Source: Elusimicrobiota bacterium (GTDB lineage Bacteria > Ratteibacteria > UBA8468 > B48-G9 > JAFGKM01). From it: a stretch of 19,346 nt of DNA. How positions within the stretch are numbered: position 1 is the stretch's first letter; every line of letters begins with the position of its first letter. The translations under genes were made by a program, and so were the position numbers. The notes below the pieces were generated by a model. The model searched no databases. It saw only the letters and a list, made by a program, of their open reading frames with translations, and was not told the DNA's origin. The stretch spans positions 1-19,346 of the forward strand of contig JAAYXZ010000053.1 in the NCBI GenBank assembly GCA_012515635.1. The letters are read 5' to 3'. Shown here one piece after another: positions 1-6,672 of the stretch.

Positions 1-440
1 AGGAAGTTCATTCCTGTTTTTAATTTTTCAGCCATTTTTACAGCCAGCAAACTATTGTCAAGAAGAAGTTTATCAATCTCTTCAGAGGGTCCGTTATCAA
101 TAAATTCTAACAGCCGTATTACGCCTTTTGCGCTGTCCGCAATATCATTTAAACTCTCATTCAGCAGTAAAAGGTCTTCTCTGTCCGGCGGTAAAAACAT
201 TCCTTTTGATAACTCCTGCATTATGTTTATTTTTATCTCATCTCCCTCGTGTTCAGCGCTCTTTACTTGCTCTATATGATGATTTTTTGCTTCCTTGTCT
301 TTTTTCACCATCGCTTCAATACTGTTCTTCATCTCTATCACACATTCATAGGATTTCTCCATATGTTGCAGGGCAAGGTTTAACACACCTTTTCCCTCCA
401 TCTCTCCTAACCAAACCAGTATATTTCGTGTTTTTTGCAT
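1..440 (-). CDS. DUF47 / PhoU-like protein, PiT partner (3' end missing)
   Basis: Reading from ATG at 440 the frame stays open to the window edge (146 codons), starting MQKTRNILVWLGEMEGKG. It is rich in Glu/Lys with long amphipathic helices, no membrane segment and no Cys cluster, as in the DUF47 (TIGR00153-type) helical-bundle proteins related to PhoU. These proteins commonly sit beside PiT permeases and are thought to modulate phosphate uptake at the cytoplasmic face. Here the gene lies 12 bp after the PiT stop on the same strand, with AGGAGG directly upstream of the ATG, so the two are surely co-transcribed. Usual family length is about 210-230 residues, so roughly the last third lies outside the window. 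Family placement rests on helical composition and on context, not on a catalytic motif. Confidence 0.8.
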   Translation of the reverse strand, partial: MQKTRNILVWLGEMEGKGVLNLALQHMEKSYECVIEMKNSIEAMVKKDKEAKNHHIEQVKSAEHEGDEIKINIMQELSKGMFLPPDREDLLLLNESLNDIADSAKGVIRLLEFIDNGPSEEIDKLLLDNSLLAVKMAEKLKTGMNF

Positions 441-452
441 ATATCCTCCTCT

Positions 453-1421
453 TTATTGTTTTGTTAGTACTAAAATTATTCCCAAAGTTATGTATGTTAT
501 TATACCTGCAACAACCGGAGTGATTGCCCATGTGACCATTATCTCCCTTGCCAAACGCAGGTTCATTGTCTTTATACCTTTCACTATTCCTGCTCCCCAT
601 ACCGCTCCTATTATGGAATGCGAGGTGGATACGGGTATTCCGAAACGAGTGTAGATGTGGACATTCAAGGCAGTGGCTATTCCGATGGCAACGGTCATAA
701 CAGGTGTTATGCGCGCTATCTTAAAGCCCACTGTTTCGATTACTCTGTATCCCCATGTCACTACCCCGAATATTATTGCTGATGCCCCTATAATTGCCGC
801 ATGAGAGGACTTGAAATCTAACGCTACAAGAACTCCTGTAGCATTTGCAACATCGTTTGCTCCCCAGGAGAAGGCAAGATATGCGCTTGTCAGATATATA
901 AGAATAAACATTATAAGTCTCCTGTATCTCTTTAGCGGCTTGAACATAAAGAATATTATGAAGAGGCGATAGAGGAATATAGTTAATATACAGGAGCCCA
1001 AGGGTGTAAGTATCCAGCAGATAAATATCTGCGTTATTTTTTGAAAGTAGAGCGTTGTGCTTAATAGAATGCCTCCGCCTGCGACAGCGCCTACTATTGC
1101 ATGGGATGTTGAGACAGGGACTTTTTTGTATGTGGCGAGGGTAGTCCATATTGCCGCACTGAAAAGAGCGGCAAAGGCAAGAAGTGTCTTTTCATAAAGA
1201 GGGATACTGCCCATATCAATGACACCCTTGCCTATCGTGTTGATTACATTCCCTCCTATAAGAGTGGCTCCGAGAAAACTGAACAAACAGGTAATAATAA
1301 TCCCTGTTCGCACAGACATCACGCCAGAGCCAATAGTTGCTCCGACACAGTTAGCAGCATCATTGGCTCCCATAGACCAGCCCATATATATAGCGGCAAG
1401 AACAACAAGAACTATAACCAT
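453..1421 (-). CDS. pit: PiT-family inorganic phosphate permease
   Basis: This 322-residue integral membrane protein probably imports inorganic phosphate by cation symport. The internal duplication typical of PiT/PHO-4 carriers is plain: GANDAAN at 18-24 followed by VPVSTSHAIVGAV at 101-113, repeated as GANDVAN at 187-193 and IPVSTSHSIIGAV at 262-274. Hydrophobic segments cover most of the chain. The length matches the short bacterial/archaeal PiT class without the long central loop seen in E. coli PitA. The start at 1421 has AAAGGT about 6 bp upstream. The DUF47 gene follows 12 bp downstream. The gene diverges from the Ogg2/PerR operon across a 92-bp spacer. Substrate could be another oxyanion such as sulfate, but the DUF47 partner favours phosphate. 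Confidence 0.9.
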   Translation of the reverse strand: MVIVLVVLAAIYMGWSMGANDAANCVGATIGSGVMSVRTGIIITCLFSFLGATLIGGNVINTIGKGVIDMGSIPLYEKTLLAFAALFSAAIWTTLATYKKVPVSTSHAIVGAVAGGGILLSTTLYFQKITQIFICWILTPLGSCILTIFLYRLFIIFFMFKPLKRYRRLIMFILIYLTSAYLAFSWGANDVANATGVLVALDFKSSHAAIIGASAIIFGVVTWGYRVIETVGFKIARITPVMTVAIGIATALNVHIYTRFGIPVSTSHSIIGAVWGAGIVKGIKTMNLRLAREIMVTWAITPVVAGIITYITLGIILVLTKQ

Positions 1422-1442
1422 TAGTTACCTTTAATTTTGTAT

Positions 1443-1448
1443 ATTATA
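1443..1448 (-). promoter_or_regulatory. possible -10 box of the PiT/DUF47 operon
   Basis: On the minus strand this is TATAAT, placing a start site about 15 bp upstream of the PiT ATG. No convincing -35 lies at the right distance (TTCAGG at 1466-1471 is the best match), so this is tentative. Confidence 0.35.
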
Positions 1449-1479
1449 TCCTATATTTTGAAAAACCTGAAAAGCAGAT

Positions 1480-1507
1480 TTGACAGAAAAACTACCATAG
1501 GTATAAT
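1480..1507 (+). promoter_or_regulatory. sigma-70-type promoter of the oxidative-stress operon
   Basis: TTGACA at 1480-1485 and TATAAT at 1502-1507 are both perfect consensus hexamers, separated by 16 bp. The expected start of transcription, 7 bases after the last T of the -10, is A1514, which is the first base of the Ogg2 ATG. The transcript would therefore be leaderless, and no Shine-Dalgarno sequence precedes that ATG. The -10 is embedded in the PerR-box-like palindrome at 1502-1514. Confidence 0.8.
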
Positions 1508-1514
1508 TATTATA
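1502..1514. promoter_or_regulatory. PerR-box-like operator overlapping -10 and start codon
   Basis: TATAATTATTATA is a perfect inverted repeat, TATAAT-T-ATTATA, centred on 1508. It matches the inner 13 positions of the Bacillus subtilis PerR box TTATAATNATTATAA; only the two outermost bases differ (G1501 and T1515). The left half is the -10 hexamer and the right half ends on the predicted +1, so a bound repressor would block polymerase. The second gene of the operon encodes a PerR-type protein, which makes autoregulation the natural reading. No second copy this good was found by eye elsewhere in the window. Confidence 0.75.
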
Positions 1515-2149
1515 TGGATGAGATGATTACAACATTGAAGACAATACATAGCAATATAGAACTGCAGATAAGACAACGCCTGAAAGAGTTCAGTCAAAAC
1601 ACGACTGAGGAGAGAATAGCAAAAGAGTTTTTCTTCTGTCTTTTAACTCCGCAGTGTAAAGCAAGAGTATGTTGGGAGAATGTTGAGATACTGTATAATA
1701 AGGGGATTTTGCAAAGAGGCGATAGGGATGAGATTGCAAAAAATCTCTACGGCATCAGATTCAATAATAATAAAGCAGGTTATATAGTTGAGGCGAGAGA
1801 ACGGTTTTTCAATAATGGCAGTTCTTTGAAAGATATTATTGTTCGCTCTGCCGGCCCATGGGTTTTGAGGGAGGATATAGTTAAAAATGTCAAAGGCATG
1901 GGATGGAAAGAAGCAAGCCATTTTTTAAGGAATATAGGTAAGGGAGAAGAGTTTGCGATACTTGATAGGCATATATTGAGGGGATTGGCCAAGTGTTCTG
2001 TTATAGATAAGGTGCCTGACTCTCTCTCCAAAACAAAATATTTGAATATAGAGGATAATATGAAAAACTTTGCCGATACAATCAATATACCGTTTGCGCA
2101 CCTTGATTTTGTATTTTGGTATTATTTCAACAGAGAGGTCTTCAAGTGA
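1514..2149 (+). CDS. ogg: 8-oxoguanine DNA glycosylase/AP lyase, Ogg2 type
   Basis: This 211-residue protein should excise 8-oxoguanine from DNA and nick the resulting abasic site. The helix-hairpin-helix of the EndoIII/Ogg superfamily is visible as VKGMGWKEASHFLRNIG (126-142), with catalytic Lys132 and the catalytic Asp151 in AILDRHIL. Length, lack of an iron-sulfur Cys cluster and the C-terminal lysine (Lys211, ending REVFK) fit the Ogg2 class known from Methanocaldococcus, Sulfolobus and Thermotoga; in that class the terminal Lys helps tell 8-oxoG from G. The stop codon overlaps the perR GTG start by 4 bp (GTGA), so translation is coupled. The first ATG coincides with the predicted +1; Met4 at 1523 is an alternative start but has no better ribosome site. 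Confidence 0.9.
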   Translation: MDEMITTLKTIHSNIELQIRQRLKEFSQNTTEERIAKEFFFCLLTPQCKARVCWENVEILYNKGILQRGDRDEIAKNLYGIRFNNNKAGYIVEARERFFNNGSSLKDIIVRSAGPWVLREDIVKNVKGMGWKEASHFLRNIGKGEEFAILDRHILRGLAKCSVIDKVPDSLSKTKYLNIEDNMKNFADTINIPFAHLDFVFWYYFNREVFK

Positions 2150-2568
2150 ACAAAGATAATATTATTAAGGTCTTGGAAAAATCCGGATTACATGCTTCGC
2201 ATCATAGATTAAAGATTTTAGAGTTTCTTAATGATAACAGGGTGCATCCGTCTGCGGATGATATCTACAAGAACCTTTTGACAGAGATACCTACTCTCTC
2301 CAAGACAACTGTCTATAATACATTAAAGGTGTTTTTGGATAAAAAAATAGTATCTATGGTCACTACGGAAGATGATGAAATAAGATATGATTACTCTGAG
2401 GAACCGCATCTGCATTTTAGGTGCAAGAAATGCGGGGTTTTATATGATATATTCCATGAATGCGATACCTTAAAGCAGCAAGAGATAGAAGGGCATTTAA
2501 TAACAGAACATTACCTTTATTTCAGGGGAATATGCAGTATATGCAGAAAAACAAAGGAGAAAGAATAA
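2146..2568 (+). CDS. perR: PerR-type Fur-family peroxide-sensing repressor
   Basis: This 140-residue Fur-family protein has an N-terminal winged helix (LSKTTVYNTLKVF, 51-63, is the recognition-helix region) and a C-terminal dimer domain. Residues matching the PerR sensing site are all present: His34 in HPSADDIY, Asp82 in RYDY, His88 and His90 in EPHLHF, and Asp101 in LYDI. Asp at position 82, where Fur proteins usually carry Glu, is the mark of peroxide-sensing PerR. Cys93/Cys96 and Cys130/Cys133 form the structural Zn site. I chose the GTG at 2146, which overlaps the ogg stop and has AGAGAGG 7 bp upstream; an in-frame ATG at 2116 would add 10 residues read out of ogg. It probably binds the operator at 1502-1514 and represses this operon. 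Confidence 0.9.
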   Translation: MNKDNIIKVLEKSGLHASHHRLKILEFLNDNRVHPSADDIYKNLLTEIPTLSKTTVYNTLKVFLDKKIVSMVTTEDDEIRYDYSEEPHLHFRCKKCGVLYDIFHECDTLKQQEIEGHLITEHYLYFRGICSICRKTKEKE

Positions 2569-2733
2569 ATGGATAAATATGTCTGTATTGTATGCGGTTA
2601 TGTATATGACCCGGTAATCGGAGACCCTGATAACGGAGTGGTGCCGGGAACCTCTTTTGAGCAGATACCCGATGACTGGGTATGCCCCGTGTGCGGAGCG
2701 GGAAAAGACCAGTTTGAAAAAGAGAAGGTCTAA
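2569..2733 (+). CDS. rubredoxin
   Basis: This is a 54-residue electron carrier with one Fe held by four cysteines: CIVCG (Cys6, Cys9) and CPVCG (Cys39, Cys42). Other family hallmarks are YVYDP, the GTSFEQIPDDWVCP segment and a length matching typical clostridial rubredoxins. The ATG follows the perR stop with no gap, and AAAGGAG lies 11 bp upstream. It precedes the flavodiiron protein and superoxide reductase, both of which take electrons from rubredoxin in anaerobes, so it is the probable shared donor. No rubredoxin reductase gene of the usual NROR type is visible in this window. Confidence 0.97.
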   Translation: MDKYVCIVCGYVYDPVIGDPDNGVVPGTSFEQIPDDWVCPVCGAGKDQFEKEKV

Positions 2734-2747
2734 AAGAGGAGGGGGAT

Positions 2748-3917
2748 ATGATAGTTAAAGAGATTAAAAAAAATGTATATGGAATAATGGTTAATGATTG
2801 GGACAGACGCTTGTTTGATGAACTTATACCGCTTCCTGATGGAACAACATATAATGCCTATTTTATCAAAGACAAAAAAAATGTATTGATTGATACCGCT
2901 GACCCCCGTAAAACAGAGAAGTTTATGGGTATCATTAAGGAGATAAGCGGCGGTAAGATTGATTATATCATCTCACACCATGCAGAACAGGACCACTCGG
3001 GAAGTATCCCTGCGGTGTTAAGCGCTTTTCCTGCGGCAAAGATTATAACAGGAGAAAAAGGCGCTGTTTTGCTGAATAAGTTATTGTTGACAGCGGAAGA
3101 CAGAGTTCTTACAATAAAATATGAGGATGAGATAAATATAGGCGAACGGACCTTGAAATTTTATAGCACACCATGGGTTCATTGGCCTGAAACTATTATC
3201 ACCTACAGCCCGCAAGACCGTGTGCTTTTTACCTGCGACCTTTTTGGAACGCATCTTGCAACCAGTAATTTTTACTCTTCTGATTATAAAGTTTACAGCG
3301 CGGCAAAAAGATATTACGCGGAGATTATGATGCCGTTCAGGAATCATATAAGAAAGCATCTTGATTTAATCGAAGGACTTGATATAGAAATAATTGCGCC
3401 CAGTCATGGACTAGCGCATAGTAATCCGGAATTTATTATCAATGCTTATAGGGATTGGACCGCGGACAATGTTAAAAATGAAGTAGTCGTTCCTTATGTA
3501 TCTATGCATGGCAGTATAGATAGAATGGTGGATTATTTTACGGATGCTCTTATAAAGCGGGAGATTGCAGTAAAACCGTTTAATCTTACGGTGACAGATA
3601 CAGGAGAACTTGCTATGGCGCTTGTTGATGCGGCGACATTGGTTTTGGGAACCCCTGCTGTTCTTGGCGGACCGCATCCTTCCGCTCTTTACGCTACCTA
3701 TCTTTTTAAAATTTTGAGACCCAAGACAAGATTTGCGTCTGTTATCGGTTCTTTTGGCTGGGGCAGCAATATGCTTAAAATAATTACAGATATGTTGCCA
3801 TCAGAGATAGGGATTATTGAACCTGTAATAGTAAATGGCTATCCAAGACAGGAAGATTTTAATTCTCTTGAGAAACTTGCAGATAATATACTCAATAAGC
3901 ATAGAGAACTAAAATAA
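2748..3917 (+). CDS. fprA: flavodiiron protein (FprA/ROO), O2 reductase
   Basis: This 389-residue cytoplasmic enzyme reduces O2 to water, and often NO, at a diiron site. The N-terminal metallo-beta-lactamase domain carries the flavodiiron ligands His78-x-Glu80-x-Asp82-His83 (SHHAEQDHSGS), His145 (PWVHWPE), Asp164 (FTCDLFGTH) and His220 (APSHG). The flavodoxin domain from about 246 to the end shows the FMN phosphate loop SMHGSIDRMV and GSFGWGS. Length fits the two-domain class A type with no fused rubredoxin, consistent with the separate rubredoxin gene 14 bp upstream. GAGGGGGAT precedes the ATG. It acts as the oxygen-scavenging arm of the operon. Confidence 0.95.
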   Translation: MIVKEIKKNVYGIMVNDWDRRLFDELIPLPDGTTYNAYFIKDKKNVLIDTADPRKTEKFMGIIKEISGGKIDYIISHHAEQDHSGSIPAVLSAFPAAKIITGEKGAVLLNKLLLTAEDRVLTIKYEDEINIGERTLKFYSTPWVHWPETIITYSPQDRVLFTCDLFGTHLATSNFYSSDYKVYSAAKRYYAEIMMPFRNHIRKHLDLIEGLDIEIIAPSHGLAHSNPEFIINAYRDWTADNVKNEVVVPYVSMHGSIDRMVDYFTDALIKREIAVKPFNLTVTDTGELAMALVDAATLVLGTPAVLGGPHPSALYATYLFKILRPKTRFASVIGSFGWGSNMLKIITDMLPSEIGIIEPVIVNGYPRQEDFNSLEKLADNILNKHRELK

Positions 3918-3930
3918 TAAGGAGGCTGCT

Positions 3931-4314
3931 ATGATAAAAGATTTATATCAAAGCGCTGACTGGAAGAAAGAGAAACATGCGCCTGCAATAGATATACTTG
4001 AAAAGGAGACAGATAAAAAGGTTAAGATTGAAGTTTCTGTGGGAAAAGATATTGCGCATCCTAATACCAGCGCTCACCATATTGTATGGATAGACGTTTA
4101 TTTTCTCCCTGAAGGGAGTAAGTTTCCTTATCAGATAGGCAGATATGATTTTCTTGCCCATGGCGCCTCTATAGAAGGACCTGATACCAGTTCTGTTTAT
4201 ACCGAACCGGTGGTTCAGTTGACAATGAAGACATCAAAAGGGGGAACGATTTTTGCATCATCTTATTGCAATATTCATGGTCTCTGGGAGAGTTCGTTAG
4301 AACTACGGTTCTAA
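3931..4314 (+). CDS. superoxide reductase (neelaredoxin, class II SOR)
   Basis: This 127-residue protein reduces superoxide to hydrogen peroxide at a square-pyramidal Fe(His4Cys) centre without making O2. The ligands are all visible: His16 in EKHAPAI, His43 in AHPNT, His49 in SAHHI, and Cys113 with His116 in CNIHGLWE. Glu14 and Lys15, which assist catalysis, are also there. It lacks the N-terminal desulforedoxin domain of two-iron desulfoferrodoxins, so it is the one-iron neelaredoxin form. It lies 13 bp after fprA with AAGGAGG upstream. Rubredoxin is the expected donor, and its peroxide product would go to the peroxiredoxin and erythrins downstream. Confidence 0.95.
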   Translation: MIKDLYQSADWKKEKHAPAIDILEKETDKKVKIEVSVGKDIAHPNTSAHHIVWIDVYFLPEGSKFPYQIGRYDFLAHGASIEGPDTSSVYTEPVVQLTMKTSKGGTIFASSYCNIHGLWESSLELRF

Positions 4315-4329
4315 AAAGGGAGGTATGTG

Positions 4330-4665
4330 ATGAAAGAGTTAATGATAAAGTTTAAGAAAGCAATGGGGGCTGTTTATGCAAAAAAACCGGAGGAGATGAA
4401 AAAATTTGGAGAGTTTATCAACACGGTGTTGAAGGATGGAAAACTTGATTTAAAGACAAAGGAGCTTATCTGTGTGGGAATAGGCATAACATCAAGGTGC
4501 CGGTATTGTATAGGCCTCCATGTAGAGCAGGCGTTTAAGGCAGGGGCAACAGAAGAGGAGATTATGGAGGCGGGCATGGTTGCTGTAGTGATGGGCGGAG
4601 GTCCTGCATATACACATCTGACAGACCTTGTTGACGCTATACAAAGAGTAAAAGAAGGCATATAA
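4330..4665 (+). CDS. AhpD-like carboxymuconolactone decarboxylase-family protein
   Basis: This 111-residue single-domain protein has the redox-active motif Cys57-x-x-Cys60-x-x-x-His64 (CRYCIGLHVEQA) and the AGATEEEIMEAGMVAVVMGGGPAYTHL helix pair typical of the CMD/AhpD fold. Members with CxxC act as thiol peroxidases or as disulfide reductants of peroxiredoxins; a decarboxylase role is unlikely with CxxC present. I chose ATG 4330, 6 bp after AGGGAGG; a GTG at 4327 sits too close to that site. It directly precedes the peroxiredoxin, which supports a partner role, but its donor and acceptor are not shown by sequence. Confidence 0.85.
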   Translation: MKELMIKFKKAMGAVYAKKPEEMKKFGEFINTVLKDGKLDLKTKELICVGIGITSRCRYCIGLHVEQAFKAGATEEEIMEAGMVAVVMGGGPAYTHLTDLVDAIQRVKEGI

Positions 4666-4715
4666 GACAGTTAAAAGCAAATTAAACAAGAACCATAACT
4701 AATAAGGAGGGAAAG

Positions 4716-5378
4716 ATGGAAGAGATTAAAAGAATGCCTCTTTTGGGAGATGCGTTTCCAAAGATGAAGGTAGTGACTACCCGTGGAGTTTTAGATTTAC
4801 CGGATTTTTTTCAAGGGAAGTGGTTTGTTTTGTTCAGCCACCCGGGAGATTTTACGCCTGTCTGCACAACCGAATTTGTGGCGTTTCAAAATAAATACGA
4901 TAAATTCAGAGAACTGAATTGTGAACTTATCGGATTAAGTGTTGACCAGGTATTTGCCCATATAAAATGGGAGGAGTGGATTAAGGAAAAATTAGGGGTT
5001 GAGATTGAGTTTCCCATAATAGCAGATACGGGTAAAATAGCGGAAATAATGGGTTTAATACACCCTGGGCAGGGAACAAATACTGTCAGAGCGGTCTTTA
5101 TTGTAGACGATAAAGGCAAGATACGGCTAATTCTGTATTATCCGCAAGAGATAGGGAGAAATATTGATGAGATTTTAAGGTCAATAAAAACACTGCAAAT
5201 AAGCGATAATAACGGGGTTGCTACACCTGCCGACTGGCCAAATAATGAATTGATTGGCTCTCGTGTTATTATTCCGCCGGCAAGAGATATCAAGACAGTA
5301 AAAGAACGTCAGGAAAAGGCGCAAAAGGGAGAATTTGAATGTTATGACTGGTGGTTCTGTCATAAAGAGTTGAAATAG
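4716..5378 (+). CDS. 1-Cys/Prx6-type peroxiredoxin
   Basis: This 220-residue thiol peroxidase reduces H2O2, organic peroxides and perhaps peroxynitrite. The peroxidatic Cys50 lies in HPGDFTPVCTTEF. The C-terminal extension with Cys209 and Cys215 (FECYDWWFC) is the arrangement of archaeal Prx6-type enzymes, in which these cysteines can form resolving disulfides. The PADWPNNELIG segment is also family-typical. AAGGAGGGA precedes the ATG. Its likely reductants are the AhpD-like protein upstream and the glutaredoxin/flavoprotein pair downstream. Confidence 0.95.
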   Translation: MEEIKRMPLLGDAFPKMKVVTTRGVLDLPDFFQGKWFVLFSHPGDFTPVCTTEFVAFQNKYDKFRELNCELIGLSVDQVFAHIKWEEWIKEKLGVEIEFPIIADTGKIAEIMGLIHPGQGTNTVRAVFIVDDKGKIRLILYYPQEIGRNIDEILRSIKTLQISDNNGVATPADWPNNELIGSRVIIPPARDIKTVKERQEKAQKGEFECYDWWFCHKELK

Positions 5379-5509
5379 AGAACTTTGCCGTAAAATTTTT
5401 TAAGGGGAAAGATATCCTTTGCTCAAAGTATTATTATCGCTGCTTTCAGTAAGACAGGATATAGGGATGAGAGCGCTTTTGAATAGTATAAAAACATAAG
5501 GAGCGTAAA
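5379..5509 (+). other. 131-bp intergenic gap inside the operon
   Basis: This is the only long spacer in the defence block. I see no hairpin-plus-T-run terminator and no convincing -35/-10 pair, so transcription may continue through it. One frame (about 5393-5486) is open for roughly 30 codons with protein-like composition, including AQSIIIAAFSKTGYRDESAF, but it has no start codon or ribosome site. It may be the remnant of a lost gene or chance. Confidence 0.4.
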
Positions 5510-5743
5510 ATGAAAAAGGTAATAATATATTCAACATCCGCCTGCCCTTATTGTAGAATGGCAAAGGATTTCTTTAATGAAATAAAGATTGAATTCATAA
5601 ATTATGATGTAGGAATAGATAAGGAAAAACTGGATGAGATGGTTAAGAAAAGCAGTCAAATAGGCGTTCCTGTTATTGATATAGAAGGAGAAATTATCAT
5701 AGGGTTTGATAAGGAAAAAATAAAGACAGCGCTTGAAGTATGA
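5510..5743 (+). CDS. glutaredoxin-like redox protein (CPYC)
   Basis: This 77-residue single thioredoxin-fold protein has active site Cys12-Pro-Tyr-Cys15 after strand KVIIYST, the cis-Pro segment QIGVPVIDI and the terminal GFDKEKI helix. The short form matches the YruB/NrdH-like glutaredoxins. AAGGAG lies 6 bp upstream of the ATG. Its stop overlaps the next gene's ATG by 4 bp (ATGA), so it is translationally coupled to the flavoprotein reductase. This resembles the Clostridium pasteurianum Cp9/Cp34 pair, in which a small glutaredoxin-like protein is reduced by a thioredoxin-reductase-like flavoprotein and reduces peroxidases. That function is inferred here from pairing and motifs. Confidence 0.92.
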   Translation: MKKVIIYSTSACPYCRMAKDFFNEIKIEFINYDVGIDKEKLDEMVKKSSQIGVPVIDIEGEIIIGFDKEKIKTALEV

Positions 5744-6645
5744 GAACATATGAATTAATTATTGTGGGTGCGGGACCTGCCGGTATTACCGCTGGGATTT
5801 ATGCAGCAAGAAAAGGTATGGACTTTATAACTCTTACTGGGGATATCGGCGGGCGCACACTCTTCAGTTGGGATATGGAGAACTATGTAGGGTATCAATT
5901 TGTTACAGGTAAGGAACTTGTTGATAAAGTCAAGGACCATATTAAAGAGTTTAATATGGATATCAGAGAAAATGAACAGGTTCGTGAAATATTGAAGAAT
6001 CAAAAAAATTTTCGCCTGACTACGAGCAAGGGGGAGTATGAAGCAAAGACCGTTATCATCGCAACAGGCAGAGAGCCGAAAACCCTTAATGTAAAGGGAG
6101 AAGATAAGTTTCAAAACAAGGGCATAACCTATTGCGCTACATGTGATGCCCCTCTTTTCAGAGATAAATCTGTTGCGGTTGTAGGGGGAGGAAATTCCGG
6201 TAAGCATGCTGTTTTGCAACTGGCGCGCATAGCAAAGAAAACATACTTGATAGAGATAAAAAAAGACCTTACGGGAGATAGTGTTGTCGTAGAAAAAATT
6301 AAAAACCTGGACAATGTTGAGATATTAACAGAGACACAGATTGTTGAAATTTACGGTGATTTGCTTGTTAAAGGGATAAAAATAAAACGAGGGGAGGAGA
6401 TTCAGTCGCTGGATGTGGAAGGCATTTTTGTTGAAATGGGTTTTGTTCCTAAATCAGGCATAATTAATTTTATTGATAAAAACAAGGATGGCGAGATAAT
6501 TGTTGATTGTAAAAACCAAACATCCTATCCCGGTATCTTTGCTGCAGGAGATGTAACAAACGTTTTTGCCAAACAGGTAATTATTTCCTGCGGAGAAGGC
6601 GCAAAAGCTGGACTTTCTGCATTTGAATACATAAACTATGTTTGA
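5740..6645 (+). CDS. thioredoxin-reductase-like flavoprotein, AhpF-type
   Basis: This 301-residue FAD enzyme passes electrons from NAD(P)H to a disulfide partner. The FAD fingerprint GAGPAG is at 10-15, the redox disulfide Cys132-Ala-Thr-Cys135 and the second nucleotide fold GGGNSG at 149-154, and the C-terminal FAD motif PGIFAAGDV at 264-272. After the nucleotide fold the chain reads LIEIKKDLTGD (170-180), where standard thioredoxin reductases have HRRxxxR for the NADPH 2'-phosphate. That stretch, and GGGNSG in place of GGGNSA, look like AhpF, which prefers NADH. It lacks AhpF's own N-terminal thioredoxin folds; the coupled glutaredoxin gene could replace them. The likely targets are the peroxiredoxin and the AhpD-like protein. 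Confidence 0.9.
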   Translation: MRTYELIIVGAGPAGITAGIYAARKGMDFITLTGDIGGRTLFSWDMENYVGYQFVTGKELVDKVKDHIKEFNMDIRENEQVREILKNQKNFRLTTSKGEYEAKTVIIATGREPKTLNVKGEDKFQNKGITYCATCDAPLFRDKSVAVVGGGNSGKHAVLQLARIAKKTYLIEIKKDLTGDSVVVEKIKNLDNVEILTETQIVEIYGDLLVKGIKIKRGEEIQSLDVEGIFVEMGFVPKSGIINFIDKNKDGEIIVDCKNQTSYPGIFAAGDVTNVFAKQVIISCGEGAKAGLSAFEYINYV

Positions 6646-6672
6646 AAAATTTCAACAAAAAGAGGTGTTTCT

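Noticed and set aside
721..1149. Antisense and shifted open frames over pit, alaS, degQ and other genes
   Set aside because: They lie over strongly conserved coding sequence, have no ribosome sites and show unnatural Ser/Cys/Tyr-rich composition.
2116..2145. Upstream ATG as the start of perR
   Set aside because: It would add ten residues read out of frame from ogg, with no ribosome site. GTG 2146 has AGAGAGG at proper spacing and the usual GTGA overlap.
2156..2165. ATAATATTAT palindrome inside the start of perR
   Set aside because: The half-sites lack the central spacing of a PerR box and the sequence is simply Asn-Ile-Ile codons in an AT-rich gene.
5418..5498. TTG-initiated 26-codon ORF in the peroxiredoxin-glutaredoxin gap
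   Set aside because: The ribosome site is poor, there are no recognisable motifs, and the length is within chance for this composition.
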